NCBI RefSeq assembly: GCF_015354615.1
Contig: NZ_JACAVQ010000008.1
Coordinates: 41,645-105,644, forward strand
From: Aliidiomarina indica
Lineage (GTDB): Bacteria; Pseudomonadota; Gammaproteobacteria; Enterobacterales; Alteromonadaceae
Reading direction: 5' to 3'
DNA: 64,000 bases
A program made the translations under genes and the position numbers. Shown one piece after another: positions 34,304 to 43,887 of the stretch; the stretch's first letter is position 1, and every line of letters begins with the position of its first letter. The notes under the pieces were generated by a model. It made no database searches and was not told where the DNA came from. It saw only the letters and a program-made list of their open reading frames with translations.

Positions 34304-35792
34304 TGCGCGCATCCTTGCGTATCATTGCATTCGTGAGTCCGGGAACAAGTTCGCCAGCATCCTGCCAATCCACCTGACCACGACGAATAAAACGAACAGC
34401 ATCGTGAGCCATGGTAATCCACCCTTGATTCTGCAGTTGTTGTCGCCAACCTTGCAGGTCCATGTGACGAATAAACCCATAACTTTCATCTTTTGGAATT
34501 AACACTTCGCATACCATCACGCGCCCCTGAATGCCCGTACCCTGGCATGCCTCACAGCCCTCCTGAGAGCGCCGCCACAGCCTTCCCCACACCGGATGCA
34601 CCTCTCGGTGCTTACAATCCTCACAAAGCCGTGGTAACAAGCGCTGAGCGATCAAGCCTGCAAAAAGCCCAGGTTGTGCTAACTGCAATGCTGATAGCCC
34701 CAGATCATGCAATCGGGCGATCACACCTACTGCATCGGTGGCGTGAATCGTAGAGGCAACTAAATGCCCAGTTAACGCGGCACTTAAGGCCGCTTCAGCG
34801 GTTTCTCTGTCGCGTATCTCGCTCACCTCAACAATATCTGGGTCTTCTCGAAGGACCACCTTCAGCATGTCAGCGAAATGTTGACCGTGATGGTGTGAAA
34901 TATATTTCTGATCGACGCGTGGCTGAATAATTTCAATGGGATCTTCAAGAGAGATGACTTTGCGCGTATCGGGCACCGCCCCATTCAATGCTGCCAGCGT
35001 TGTCGTCTTGCCATGACCGGTGGGTCCAGAAATAAGAATGACCCCGTTGGAAGATGCTAATAAAACATTCAAATCTAGGATACGCTCCGCAGCCAAGCCC
35101 AGCTCCGATAGCTGAGGCACTTGGCCTTGACCAATTCGTTGCAAGCGTAATGTCATGGTGAAGCCATCGCGACAAGGGGATTTCTGGGCCCGAATCCGAA
35201 TTGTCTGGGCAGGTGTACCAATGTCTATCGTAATAGTGGCCGCTGAAACCTGACGCTCATCAAATATATCTGCGTGATCTTCTGAATGGGTGTGCAACGC
35301 GGCGGCCACTACTTCCGTGACAAACACGCGATTGCGATTTCCTTGCAGAACAAGTAAACCATCAATTCGGTAGCTGATACGGGCCATAAATCCGGCCAAC
35401 CGAATATGAATATCTGTGGCCTGCTTGTTTAAGGCGTCCGTCACCATATCTCGTAAGGTATGCAGGGCTAGATTGGCGTTTGCATCTTGCTCAATTCCCC
35501 GGGTTTGCCGAGCACGACGAATGCCGTCGGCATCCGTTAGTAATTCACGAATGATGTGCGGAGTTGCCTGCAACCAAGTGGCTTGCATGTCTGAGCGCAA
35601 GTAATCAAAACATATCGACTGTAATTCGCCAAACTGATCCCGCCAACTGTCTGCGGTGGCCAGCAAACGACCATCCGTGAGCATGGCCACAGCGTAGATA
35701 TCCTGTTTACCGGAAAATGCTAAGCATGCTTCTAACGCGTCTAAGTCGACCTGTGAATATCCAAGGTCACTCAATTGCTCAATAATTACCAT
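34266..35792 (-). CDS. pilQ: Type IVb pilus assembly ATPase PilQ (GspE/PulE family)
   Basis: 508-residue secretion ATPase of the R64 PilQ type. Walker A is GPTGHGKTTT (from 256), the Asp box REDPDIVEVSEIRD contains Walker B, the His box is VASTIHATDA, and a zinc-binding four-cysteine module (CEDCKH and CEACQG) lies near 405-435. The usual Walker B glycine (GEIRD) is serine here (SEIRD). It powers pilus extension at the inner membrane. The start overlaps the pilP stop (ATGGTAA) with GAGGAA upstream. Confidence 0.88.
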   Translation of the reverse strand: MVIIEQLSDLGYSQVDLDALEACLAFSGKQDIYAVAMLTDGRLLATADSWRDQFGELQSICFDYLRSDMQATWLQATPHIIRELLTDADGIRRARQTRGIEQDANANLALHTLRDMVTDALNKQATDIHIRLAGFMARISYRIDGLLVLQGNRNRVFVTEVVAAALHTHSEDHADIFDERQVSAATITIDIGTPAQTIRIRAQKSPCRDGFTMTLRLQRIGQGQVPQLSELGLAAERILDLNVLLASSNGVILISGPTGHGKTTTLAALNGAVPDTRKVISLEDPIEIIQPRVDQKYISHHHGQHFADMLKVVLREDPDIVEVSEIRDRETAEAALSAALTGHLVASTIHATDAVGVIARLHDLGLSALQLAQPGLFAGLIAQRLLPRLCEDCKHREVHPVWGRLWRRSQEGCEACQGTGIQGRVMVCEVLIPKDESYGFIRHMDLQGWRQQLQNQGWITMAHDAVRFIRRGQVDWQDAGELVPGLTNAMIRKDARNELGACKITTTA

Positions 35793-36286
35793 AACGCGGT
35801 TCCTCGCAAAAATACGTTTTGCTCGCCTAACGTTAATGTCACCCCATCGGCACTGACACCAATATCGATCCGGTCAAATAATGTATCTCCGTCTCTCACT
35901 ACATACAGACGCTGACCATATTCAATGCGAGCGATCCAGCGATCACGCCATGAGAAAATGGCGCGGACTATAAAGCCTTGAAGATCGAGCTGCAGGTCGG
36001 AATATGTGTCTAACGGGGCTGCAAGACCTTCATGACTCAGCTCTTGGCGATCAACGGATAACTTACGAATAGCCGCTAACGCCTGTGCTGACTGCAGTTG
36101 GAACGCCAGCTGACGCGCTTTCGATTCCGCTTGCTGCTCGAGTAACTTCTGATTACGTAGAGACAAGGCAAGATATCGATGTTGATCTCTCTCAGCATGT
36201 TCCGATACAGCTACGGGTTCCCCTGCAGTACTTTGAGGAATCATTGGCGCCGTCAAAATGAATACAAATAACCATCCGTGGTTCAT
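35786..36286 (-). CDS. pilP: Type IVb pilus biogenesis protein PilP
   Basis: 166-residue secreted protein: signal peptide MNHGWLFVFILTAPMIPQSTA, a helical/coiled segment (about 45-90), and a C-terminal beta domain (VRAIFSWRDRWIARIEYGQRLYVVRDGDTL and GVTLTLGEQNVFLRGTALW) as in PilP/GspC-type periplasmic proteins that link the inner-membrane complex to the secretin. Position between PilO2 and PilQ matches R64. The start overlaps the pilO stop (ATGA) and has GGAG upstream. Confidence 0.72.
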   Translation of the reverse strand: MNHGWLFVFILTAPMIPQSTAGEPVAVSEHAERDQHRYLALSLRNQKLLEQQAESKARQLAFQLQSAQALAAIRKLSVDRQELSHEGLAAPLDTYSDLQLDLQGFIVRAIFSWRDRWIARIEYGQRLYVVRDGDTLFDRIDIGVSADGVTLTLGEQNVFLRGTALW

Positions 36287-37446
36287 GGGGATACTCCAAA
36301 ATAATCAAAAGTGAGGTGACCTTGATAGCCGAGGTACACATTATCTGGGGACACTTGTCGATATTGAAATGCAACCAATCGAACTGGGTGAACATGGAGA
36401 ATTTGCGTTAGTTGCTGTAGATCAACCGCGGAGATCTGCTGAAAACGCAGAATCATGCGTTGCGCATGCCAACCATCACCTGCTCCGCTAGCCATAAAGT
36501 CGCGGTGAACCTGAATGCTGGGGAGCGAAGTACGCACTAAATCTTCGATCCAATCACCTTGTGCAACAGTTGCCATTAAGCTCAAATTCGCATGCTCAGC
36601 CACCGATGACAGATGCACCGGCCAGAACAGTACGCGTCCCCGCTCCGATGTTTGTAACTGCATGGCACTGCCTTGCGTAAATTGATGTAAGTCGTGTAAA
36701 TCACCGCTTTGCTGAAGCAATTGCACTGCAAACCCGGTGCCCATCCAGCCCACTTGTTCAACCGCCCATCCTGGTAAGGTACTTAGCTGTTCAATTAAAA
36801 CCTGATGGTGACGTAATAAATCAACTACCGATGTATTCGATTGCTCTAACTGATGATCAATTGAACGATGCTCAGTCGATTCAAGCACTCCCGATGGCTC
36901 AGGCCGAATATGATACGAAAGCAAAATAACGGTGGCTGCTAGCCCTAAGCCTAGGACCAGTAACGCCGGACGATTGCGCTGCTGCCGAACCGAAGGCAAG
37001 GTCTGCACCTCTTGCGCCCAACCCGAAGGTAGGCTGCGCTCGGGCACCGACGAAAATATATCCTGTAGATGCAGTGATGCTGGTACCTTGAAGACATGAA
37101 TTTCTTCAGGCACAAAATTACGCTGCAGCGCCAATACCCGAAGTGTCGCTTCCGTTTCAGTGGCGTCAGTCATTCGCAAACAGAGAATGCTAGCGTCCTG
37201 CCATGCAAATATTACCCACTGTTCTCGATCGGGAGCGGCCGCAACGACAAGACCGCACGACGCCTGCGCGAGTGGCACCAGCGCCGTCATAAAATCCAAC
37301 GGCGCCCCGCGAGAAAATATTCCATACGGTTTGCCACGAAAGTTCACTAAGCGGCCATGGCTTGCCGACAATGTGCGTGCAATGCGCAAAAACTGTAGCG
37401 ATGAAAACCATGGCCGTACTGGGCGAATTAACACGGACTCACTCAT
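36283..37446 (-). CDS. pilO: Type IVb pilus inner-membrane protein PilO2
   Basis: 387-residue protein. The N-terminal cytoplasmic domain includes GRLVNFRGKPYGIFSRGAPL and the REQWVIFAWQDASILCLRM strands, as in PilO2 (R64 PilO) proteins. A single membrane helix lies at about 160-180, followed by a long periplasmic domain. It is thought to connect the ATPase/platform to PilP and the secretin. It overlaps pilN and pilP by four bases each (ATGA). Confidence 0.74.
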   Translation of the reverse strand: MSESVLIRPVRPWFSSLQFLRIARTLSASHGRLVNFRGKPYGIFSRGAPLDFMTALVPLAQASCGLVVAAAPDREQWVIFAWQDASILCLRMTDATETEATLRVLALQRNFVPEEIHVFKVPASLHLQDIFSSVPERSLPSGWAQEVQTLPSVRQQRNRPALLVLGLGLAATVILLSYHIRPEPSGVLESTEHRSIDHQLEQSNTSVVDLLRHHQVLIEQLSTLPGWAVEQVGWMGTGFAVQLLQQSGDLHDLHQFTQGSAMQLQTSERGRVLFWPVHLSSVAEHANLSLMATVAQGDWIEDLVRTSLPSIQVHRDFMASGAGDGWHAQRMILRFQQISAVDLQQLTQILHVHPVRLVAFQYRQVSPDNVYLGYQGHLTFDYFGVSP

Positions 37447-38966
37447 AACATGGTTCCTGACGTGAGTATTCGCGGTGTAAGGATCAACAAAGTTTCAGTA
37501 TGTTGGTTCACACGACTTTGTCCGCCCCCAAGAAATCGGCTGATCAACGAGCGTTCTTCCTGCCACGTCGAACGTCGATTTTGTAAACCTGATATCAGCA
37601 ACGATTCTTGATCGGCAACAATGGCTTTCATAAAGAATTTTTTGCGGCTCGTTTGCGGTGTTTGGATGGTCGTTTCACCAGATGTCACTTCACTGATACC
37701 TTTTAAATCTGACAGTGACGTTGAGAGCTGCAACAACACTTGCTGATTTGCCACTTTTGGCAAGACATACAATTCAAAGCCAGTGCGAACCACGCCTGGA
37801 ATTAGCAAATCGTTCGAGCCTACATTCGCGGTGGAGCTGCTCCCTGCAGATGCGAGGTAGGTGACATTGTCTTCAAGTATGATTTTTGAAATCTGATTAT
37901 TTAAGGTAACCAATCGTGGATGACTGCTTACTTCAACCACGCCCTGTTGGGATAGCGCTTGCAGCAGCACCTGTGAGCCTGCCATCGGACCTGTAAAGCG
38001 CTCGTAGCTGAGGCCCAGCCCTGCAGATATTGAGCTTGCCCCCTGCCCCAAGAGATTTACCGCGCCGCTCCCCTGAGAGACTTGATACACCAAATCCCAA
38101 TCAATCGAAGACTGCTTGCTATCGGTAAATGTGACATCAATAACTTGCACATCAATCGCAACTTGTCGGGTGAGTCGTTCGTTTTGCTGAATTAAATAAT
38201 TACGAACCTGTTGCACGTGTTGTGGTAAATCACGCACCAGTATTGAAGTGGAACTTTGATTAATCACCACCTTCCCTTGCTCTGAAATAAGCAAGCTCAG
38301 TGCATGTTCAAGATCGTTCCACACCGAAAGCGAATCGCTGGCGAAATTTAGGTATTGCGATGAATCGTCGTTAATTCCGGTAGCAAGCGCTAAGTTTTGC
38401 CCTGGACTAGCCGCTTGCATGGTCCCCCCGCGGGCGCCATCTGCGCCGAGAAAGAAGTTAGTGGCACCGGCTAGGAAGGCCACATCAAACTCCGCCATTT
38501 CAAACTGGCGCCAGGTGATTAAACGATCCTCTGCTTGAAAGCTCAATCCCGTCATCAGGGCTATTTGCTCTATCGCATCACCCACAGTTCCGGAATGCTG
38601 AAAGCTAATCGGTAACATTGGATCGATATTATCAAGTAAGCGCACACTTACGCCTAAAGGCGCTGTCATATCCTGTAGGGCGAGTCGCAGAGGGTATTCA
38701 GCGAAGGTGAACTGGACGGGAATATTAAACCAACTCGGCCCTTGCCCTAGAGGAAGATCTAGGGGCGGCACAAAATAACCTTGTTCCCTCACAATGCGTT
38801 GGGGAGGCGCTGGTGGACGCTCTGTTTGAGCGCGCGCAAGTTCAATACGGGTTTGCGCTTCACGGCTTCTCGATTCATAGTCATGGGTCTGACTACAGCC
38901 CACCATCGCTAGAATGCTGAGCACGGCGCCCCACTGAATACAATGCGCTAAGATAGGTAGCCTCAT
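37443..38966 (-). CDS. pilN: Type IVb pilus secretin lipoprotein PilN
   Basis: 507-residue outer-membrane secretin. An N-terminal signal ends in a lipobox-like MVGC (Cys24). Periplasmic N domains cover about 75-290, including SSTSILVRDLPQHVQQVRNYL. The secretin core (about 295-500) has VEVSSHPRLVTLNNQISKI and ETLLILTPRIL near the end. Secretin lipoproteins of this length in this position are PilN in R64 and BfpB/TcpC in other type IVb systems. The start overlaps the previous stop by four bases. Confidence 0.87.
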   Translation of the reverse strand: MRLPILAHCIQWGAVLSILAMVGCSQTHDYESRSREAQTRIELARAQTERPPAPPQRIVREQGYFVPPLDLPLGQGPSWFNIPVQFTFAEYPLRLALQDMTAPLGVSVRLLDNIDPMLPISFQHSGTVGDAIEQIALMTGLSFQAEDRLITWRQFEMAEFDVAFLAGATNFFLGADGARGGTMQAASPGQNLALATGINDDSSQYLNFASDSLSVWNDLEHALSLLISEQGKVVINQSSTSILVRDLPQHVQQVRNYLIQQNERLTRQVAIDVQVIDVTFTDSKQSSIDWDLVYQVSQGSGAVNLLGQGASSISAGLGLSYERFTGPMAGSQVLLQALSQQGVVEVSSHPRLVTLNNQISKIILEDNVTYLASAGSSSTANVGSNDLLIPGVVRTGFELYVLPKVANQQVLLQLSTSLSDLKGISEVTSGETTIQTPQTSRKKFFMKAIVADQESLLISGLQNRRSTWQEERSLISRFLGGGQSRVNQHTETLLILTPRILTSGTML

Positions 38967-39388
38967 CCGCGCCGCCCCTGTGGTGTATACTCCACCACTG
39001 CCGTATGGTTGTCGTGAAGCACAACTCGCAATCCATAAGGTGTCAGTAACTGATCCAGAAGCTCATCCCAAGACGCTGCCGACAACTCATAGTGAGTTGG
39101 CCAATAGTGACCATAAGCGGCGTACCAGATCACATTTTGCACATGCCACTGGTGTTTCAGCAGGTACTCTAATTGCGGACGCAGCAATGCCGGCTGAAGC
39201 GTATAGGAAACGACGTCAGGAGTGCTCGTTGATCTGCTAGGGTTTGGATTCGGGCTCAGATGAAGATCTGGGCTGAGTTGAGGGCCCGAATGGAATTGCA
39301 ATGGCGGGCAAGGCTCCTGTGCATGTACAGGAACGCCAAACCCGACCAGTGCAAAGCACATCCAAACCGTCCATGGCGTGGATTGCAT
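38963..39388 (-). CDS. pilL: PilL/TcpQ-like type IVb pilus periplasmic protein
   Basis: 141-residue secreted protein: signal peptide (MQSTPWTVWMCFALVGFG, cleavage after VHAQ), a Pro/Ser-rich linker, and a C-terminal domain with SWDELLDQLLTPYGLRVVLHDNHTAVV, the pattern of the TcpQ/PilL C-terminal domain that stabilises secretins. R64 PilL is much longer; this is only the C-terminal part of that family. The ATG at 39388 has a consensus AAGGAGG. It is the first gene of the pilus run, 57 bases after topA, with no terminator between them, so it may be read from topA or from a weak local promoter. Confidence 0.68.
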   Translation of the reverse strand: MQSTPWTVWMCFALVGFGVPVHAQEPCPPLQFHSGPQLSPDLHLSPNPNPSRSTSTPDVVSYTLQPALLRPQLEYLLKHQWHVQNVIWYAAYGHYWPTHYELSAASWDELLDQLLTPYGLRVVLHDNHTAVVEYTPQGRRG

Positions 39389-39409
39389 ATAACCTCCTTG
39401 TACGTGCAT

Positions 39410-39424
39410 TCGACATCCTGTCGA
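39410..39424. repeat. Palindrome between topA and pilL
   Basis: TCGACA and TGTCGA flank GGA, forming a short perfect hairpin 22 bases before pilL. No T-run follows, so it is not a standard terminator. It could be a regulator site or mRNA structure. Confidence 0.35.
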
Positions 39425-39445
39425 TTATGTTCAGTAATTGAGGAA

Positions 39446-42142
39446 CTAAGAGCTCTTCTTTTTCCTCGTTGTTTTACGGCTCGTTGTTTTACGGGCCGAC
39501 GTCTTACTGGCCGATTTACCTTCGTCGACCTGCCATTGACCGTTCACATAGTTTGCAACCCATCCCGTCGCTTTACCATTTTCTTCAGACATTACGTACT
39601 GATTTTTAGCTTTGCGGCTGAATCGAACCAAGGTGTCATTCCCTTGATTATCTTCTGCAGGGGCTTCTGTCAGGTAATGGAACTTCTCCGGCAACCGATC
39701 TTTAAAGCGCTGCAGTTCTTTCACCGTTACCGCACGCGTTTCCCGTGATTTCGGGAAGGTGTTGGCGGAAAGAAAGACTCCCGATGCACCATCACGCAAT
39801 ACAAAGTACGCATCTGATTTTTCGCACGGCAGCTCCGGCAGATGCACTGGGTCTTCCCGCGGCGGCGCTGGCTCACCACTCTTTAACAATTTACGGGTAT
39901 TTTTACACTCATCATTGGTACAGCCGAAATACTTACCAAAGCGCCCCGCTTTTAGCTGCATATCACTGCCACAGCGATCACACTCAATCACTGGACCGTC
40001 ATAGCCTTTAATTTTAAACTCGCCGCGCTCAATCAGATGACCATCGCACACTGGGTTGTTTCCGCAAACGTGGAGCTTCCGATCTTTATCGATCAAATAG
40101 CTATCCATCGCCGTGCCGCATTTCGGACAGCGTTTTTTCGCACGAAGGGCTCTTGCTTCAGCTTCGTCATCTTCGTCGCTCAGTTTTACTGCTTCATCAC
40201 CGGGTACTAAGTTAAGCGTTTGCGTACAGCGCTCTTTCGCTGGAAGACTATAGCCTTCACATCCTAAGAACACACCGGTAGACGCGGTGCGCACACCCAT
40301 TTTCCGGCCGCAACTAGGACAATCAATATCCGTGAGCACCATTTGATTACTGCGCATGCCCCCGCGCTCTTCTTCATCTTCAGCGCGCTCTAGTTGATCT
40401 TTGAAATCGGCGTAAAAACTATCAAGCGCCTGCTTCCAATCTTGCTTACCAATGGCAATATCGTCCAGCCGCTGTTCCATTTCCGCGGTGAAGTTATAGC
40501 TCATGAGTTCACGGAAGTTTTCCGTTAAGCGATCGGTCACAATCTCACCCATCTTCTCCGCAAAGAAGCGGCGCTGTTCTACTTTTACATACCCGCGATC
40601 TTGAATTGTGGAAATGATCGATGCGTACGTAGACGGACGGCCAATACCACGTTTTTCCAGTTCTTTTACCAAAGAGGCTTCTGAGAATCGCGCTGGCGGC
40701 TTAGTGAAATGTTGTTTTGGCTCCAGCTCTTTGAGCTCGAGTGCCTGCCCTTTCTGCAAATCGGGCAGCGCCGTTTCATCATTTCCTTTCCGACCCATCG
40801 GTGGCTGAACCCGTGTCCAACCATCGAAACGGAGAACACGACCACGGGCTTTCAGTTCGTAATCACCCGCATTCACCGTAATGGTGCTCGCATCATATTT
40901 TGCAGGCATCATCTGACAAGCCACAAACTGGCGCCAAATCAATTCATACAGACGCTCTGAATCACGTTCCATTCCACTTAACTGTGACGATCGAACTTTC
41001 GCATCGGAAGGGCGAATCGCTTCGTGCGCTTCTTGTGCATTCGATTTCGACCCGTAGAAATTGGGCTTCTCTGGCAAATATTGCTTTCCGTACTCTTTTT
41101 CAATCAAATTGCGACAGGCCTGCAAGGCATCGCCGCTCAAATGGGTCGAGTCGGTACGCATATAAGTGATATAACCGGCTTCGTATAGGCGCTGCGCAAG
41201 CATCATGGTTTTCTTCACCCCAAAACCTAACCGGGTGCTCGCTGCTTGTTGCAATGTTGAGGTGATGAATGGCGCCGAAGGGCGACTTTGCGTCGGTTTA
41301 TCTTCGCGCTCGACAACCTGGTAACTCGCTCCTTTCAAGGCGGACACCGCGGCCATCGCATCGGTCTCATTACTGGGACGGAAGGTTTTTCCGGCTTCTT
41401 TCGTTACTTCGAAGCGGGCAAAATCTTTGGGTTGCTGGCTGGCAAATAAATCCGCGTGAATATCCCAATACTCTTCTGGAATAAATGCTCGAATTTCCCG
41501 CTCACGTTCTACCACTAACCGTACTGCAACACTTTGCACGCGCCCTGCGGATAATCCCCGGGCAATCTTCTTCCACAACAGTGGTGATAGCATAAAGCCC
41601 ACCACGCGATCTAAAAATCGACGTGTTTGTTGCGCATTGACTCGCTCAATGTTGAGCTCTGAAGGCTTGGCAAAGGCTTCTTGAATCGCTTTTTTAGTGA
41701 TTTCGTTAAACACGACCCGTTGATACTGTTCAGGTTCACCGCCAATGAGTTCGCGCAAATGCCAAGCAATCGCCTCTCCTTCGCGGTCCAAATCCGTCGC
41801 GAGATAAATGCGGTCGGCTTTCTTTGCCAAGCTTTGTAGCTCTTTCACCACTTTTTCTTTGCCAGGCAACACTTCGTAGTGGGGTTCCCAGCCGTGCTCC
41901 GGATCAATCCCCATACGCGCCACCAAGTTCTGATAATCGCGACGTCTTTTATAATCTTCTTTTTGCTTAGGGTTCATCTTCCGCACTTCGGCGGGGGATT
42001 TCGTGGGCGCTTTGCTCACACTTTTAGTCGGCAAATCCCGAATATGTCCCACACTTGATTTCACGATAAAATCGGAACCAAGATATTTGTTAATCGTTTT
42101 CGCTTTCGCGGGGGACTCGACGATAACCAGCGCTTTTGCCAT
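39446..42142 (-). CDS. topA: DNA topoisomerase I
   Basis: 898-residue type IA topoisomerase that relaxes negative supercoils. The TOPRIM domain starts [17 protein letters not shown] and includes [17 protein letters not shown]. The active-site tyrosine is Tyr327 in [11 protein letters not shown]. The C-terminal third has four-cysteine zinc ribbons ([28 protein letters not shown]) and a Lys/Ser/Thr-rich tail. Start chosen by homology (E. coli begins [10 protein letters not shown]); in-frame upstream sequence to 42196 has no match. Confidence 0.96.
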   Translation of the reverse strand: MAKALVIVESPAKAKTINKYLGSDFIVKSSVGHIRDLPTKSVSKAPTKSPAEVRKMNPKQKEDYKRRRDYQNLVARMGIDPEHGWEPHYEVLPGKEKVVKELQSLAKKADRIYLATDLDREGEAIAWHLRELIGGEPEQYQRVVFNEITKKAIQEAFAKPSELNIERVNAQQTRRFLDRVVGFMLSPLLWKKIARGLSAGRVQSVAVRLVVEREREIRAFIPEEYWDIHADLFASQQPKDFARFEVTKEAGKTFRPSNETDAMAAVSALKGASYQVVEREDKPTQSRPSAPFITSTLQQAASTRLGFGVKKTMMLAQRLYEAGYITYMRTDSTHLSGDALQACRNLIEKEYGKQYLPEKPNFYGSKSNAQEAHEAIRPSDAKVRSSQLSGMERDSERLYELIWRQFVACQMMPAKYDASTITVNAGDYELKARGRVLRFDGWTRVQPPMGRKGNDETALPDLQKGQALELKELEPKQHFTKPPARFSEASLVKELEKRGIGRPSTYASIISTIQDRGYVKVEQRRFFAEKMGEIVTDRLTENFRELMSYNFTAEMEQRLDDIAIGKQDWKQALDSFYADFKDQLERAEDEEERGGMRSNQMVLTDIDCPSCGRKMGVRTASTGVFLGCEGYSLPAKERCTQTLNLVPGDEAVKLSDEDDEAEARALRAKKRCPKCGTAMDSYLIDKDRKLHVCGNNPVCDGHLIERGEFKIKGYDGPVIECDRCGSDMQLKAGRFGKYFGCTNDECKNTRKLLKSGEPAPPREDPVHLPELPCEKSDAYFVLRDGASGVFLSANTFPKSRETRAVTVKELQRFKDRLPEKFHYLTEAPAEDNQGNDTLVRFSRKAKNQYVMSEENGKATGWVANYVNGQWQVDEGKSASKTSARKTTSRKTTRKKKSS

Positions 42143-42459
42143 GAAATCTGATATCTCTTCTTTTGGATGCGAATGGACAGGACCTAAAACAGGCACCTAT
42201 ATAAACCCTCAAACATAATAGTGCAAGCCCTTGTTACCTTGGGTGCTTTATTTACAGATATATAGGGATTATTCAGGATACACAACCCGAGAAAGTGTAA
42301 CAGACTAAAAACAAACCGAAAGTGAATAGTTAATCAAAACCACAAAACCCTTCTTCAAACCCGCATAAATTGGGGCTTTTCAGGGAGTCCAGCTTGCGTA
42401 TAATGGCTCCCACAAAGTATTTTAATCCAATGCGGAATTTAACGGAGTGCGTATTCACG
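42143..42459. other. Divergent intergenic region topA/astB
   Basis: 317 bases without a gene. It holds a candidate ArgR box (42323-42336), a TATAAT (42399-42404, weak -35) that may serve astB, and AT-rich sequence toward topA. An open frame from 42370 into astB is judged leader. Confidence 0.45.
42323..42336. promoter_or_regulatory. Candidate ArgR box upstream of astB
   Basis: TGAATAGTTAATCA matches 12 of 14 positions of the ARG-box palindrome TGAATAATTATTCA. It lies 63 bases before the possible -10. ArgR boxes normally come in pairs; I find no good second box at the 21-base register. Confidence 0.45.
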
Positions 42460-43797
42460 ATGCAACATTTTGAAGTTAACTTCGACGGTCTGGTCGGGCC
42501 TACACACAATTATGCAGGACTTTCGTTTGGTAATGTTGCGTCATTAAGTAACGCAAAAAGTAGCTCAAGTCCAAAGTCTGCCGCAAAGCAAGGATTGCAA
42601 AAGATGAAGGCCTTGCAGGAAATGGGGCTAGTTCAAGGCGTATTGGCACCACAAGAGCGTCCTGATATTTATGCACTTCGTCGATTGGGCTTTCATGGCA
42701 GCGATAAAGAAGTTTTGGCTGCTGCTGCAAAAGACGCGCCAGCAATCTTTCGCGCCTGTTGTTCTGCATCAAGTATGTGGACAGCGAACGCGGCCACAGT
42801 TTCACCCAGTGCTGACACCGCGAATGGTAAAGTTCATTTCACACCGGCCAATTTAACCAACAAGTTTCATCGCTCTTTAGAGCCGGAAACAACAGGGCGC
42901 ATTTTACGCGCTATGTTTGCCAACTCTCGCTATTTTGAACATCATCGTCATTTACCTGACAACGAACATTTTGGTGATGAAGGCGCAGCAAATCATACCC
43001 GCTTTTGTAAGGAATATGGTTTTGCTGGAGTAGAGCTATTTGTTTATGGTCGCCACGCCTTTGACAGTAGTAAGCCGGCTCCAACGCGCTACCCTGCTCG
43101 TCAAACCTATGAGGCTTCAGAGGCAGTGGCGCGTTTGCATGGATTAAGCGATGAGAACGTCGTTTATTTGCAACAAAATCCTGAGGTTATCGATAAAGGC
43201 GTGTTCCACAACGATGTCATTGCCGTGGGTAATCAAAATGTGATGTTTTATCATCAGGAAGCCTTTATTGATCAGCAACGGGCTTTTGCTGAATTAGAAG
43301 CAAAACTTGGCGACTCCATGCACTTTATCGAAGTGCCAAGCCAAGTCGTGTCTGTTGAAGATGCGGTAAACACCTATCTATTCAACACCCAACTTGTGAC
43401 TTTAAAATCCGGACACATGGTTATCATTGCACCTACAGAGTGTCAGGAAAATGAACGTGTTGCGGCGTATCTTGAACAACTCGTACAACAGGGCACACCG
43501 ATTAAAGAAGTGCGCTACTTTGATGTAAAACAGAGCATGCGCAATGGCGGTGGCCCGGCCTGTTTGCGCCTACGTGTGGCCCTCAATGACCAAGAGTTAG
43601 CGGCAGTGAACCCGCATTGCATCCTCACCGACAATTTATTTGAGCGGTTGAATAAATGGGTTGATAAACATTATCGCGATGAACTATCCACGGATGATCT
43701 GGCCGATCCGGATTTGCTTGATGAGTCGCGCACGGCGCTCGATGAACTCACCCAAATCATGCATTTAGGCTCGGTGTATCCGTTCCAACGCGATTAG
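42460..43797 (+). CDS. astB: N-succinylarginine dihydrolase AstB
   Basis: 445-residue enzyme of the arginine succinyltransferase (AST) catabolic pathway, converting N2-succinylarginine to N2-succinylornithine, CO2 and ammonia. It starts [20 protein letters not shown], has the guanidine-hydrolase family signatures [17 protein letters not shown] and [17 protein letters not shown], and the catalytic cysteine region [12 protein letters not shown]. Length 445 against 447 in E. coli. The ATG at 42460 has GGAG upstream; longer starts do not match. It stands alone, without astC, astA, astD or astE in the window. Confidence 0.95.
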   Translation: MQHFEVNFDGLVGPTHNYAGLSFGNVASLSNAKSSSSPKSAAKQGLQKMKALQEMGLVQGVLAPQERPDIYALRRLGFHGSDKEVLAAAAKDAPAIFRACCSASSMWTANAATVSPSADTANGKVHFTPANLTNKFHRSLEPETTGRILRAMFANSRYFEHHRHLPDNEHFGDEGAANHTRFCKEYGFAGVELFVYGRHAFDSSKPAPTRYPARQTYEASEAVARLHGLSDENVVYLQQNPEVIDKGVFHNDVIAVGNQNVMFYHQEAFIDQQRAFAELEAKLGDSMHFIEVPSQVVSVEDAVNTYLFNTQLVTLKSGHMVIIAPTECQENERVAAYLEQLVQQGTPIKEVRYFDVKQSMRNGGGPACLRLRVALNDQELAAVNPHCILTDNLFERLNKWVDKHYRDELSTDDLADPDLLDESRTALDELTQIMHLGSVYPFQRD

Positions 43798-43816
43798 GCC
43801 TCGAGTTCTTGGTACG

Positions 43817-43849
43817 AAAAAGCCCCAGTTCAGTGAACTGGGGCTTTTT
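43817..43849. terminator. Bidirectional terminator between astB and the TraB-family gene
   Basis: A long near-perfect inverted repeat (43817-43832 with 43834-43849) has an A-run on the left and a T-run on the right, serving both converging genes. Confidence 0.92.
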
Positions 43850-43887
43850 TATATGTGCTATTAAATTCGGCTAATTATGTGCTGTTG

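Noticed and set aside
30778..39388. MSHA pilus or type II secretion locus
   Set aside because: I first considered this because of the prepilins, secretin and GspE/GspF proteins. The PilL(TcpQ)-PilN-PilO2-PilP-PilQ-PilR-PilS-PilV order and the NPWGG pilin motif fit the R64 type IVb class better.
29216..39388. Mobile genomic island inserted at the tRNA cluster
   Set aside because: The pilus locus lies near tRNA genes, but folD intervenes and I see no integrase, direct repeat of a tRNA end, relaxase or transposase.
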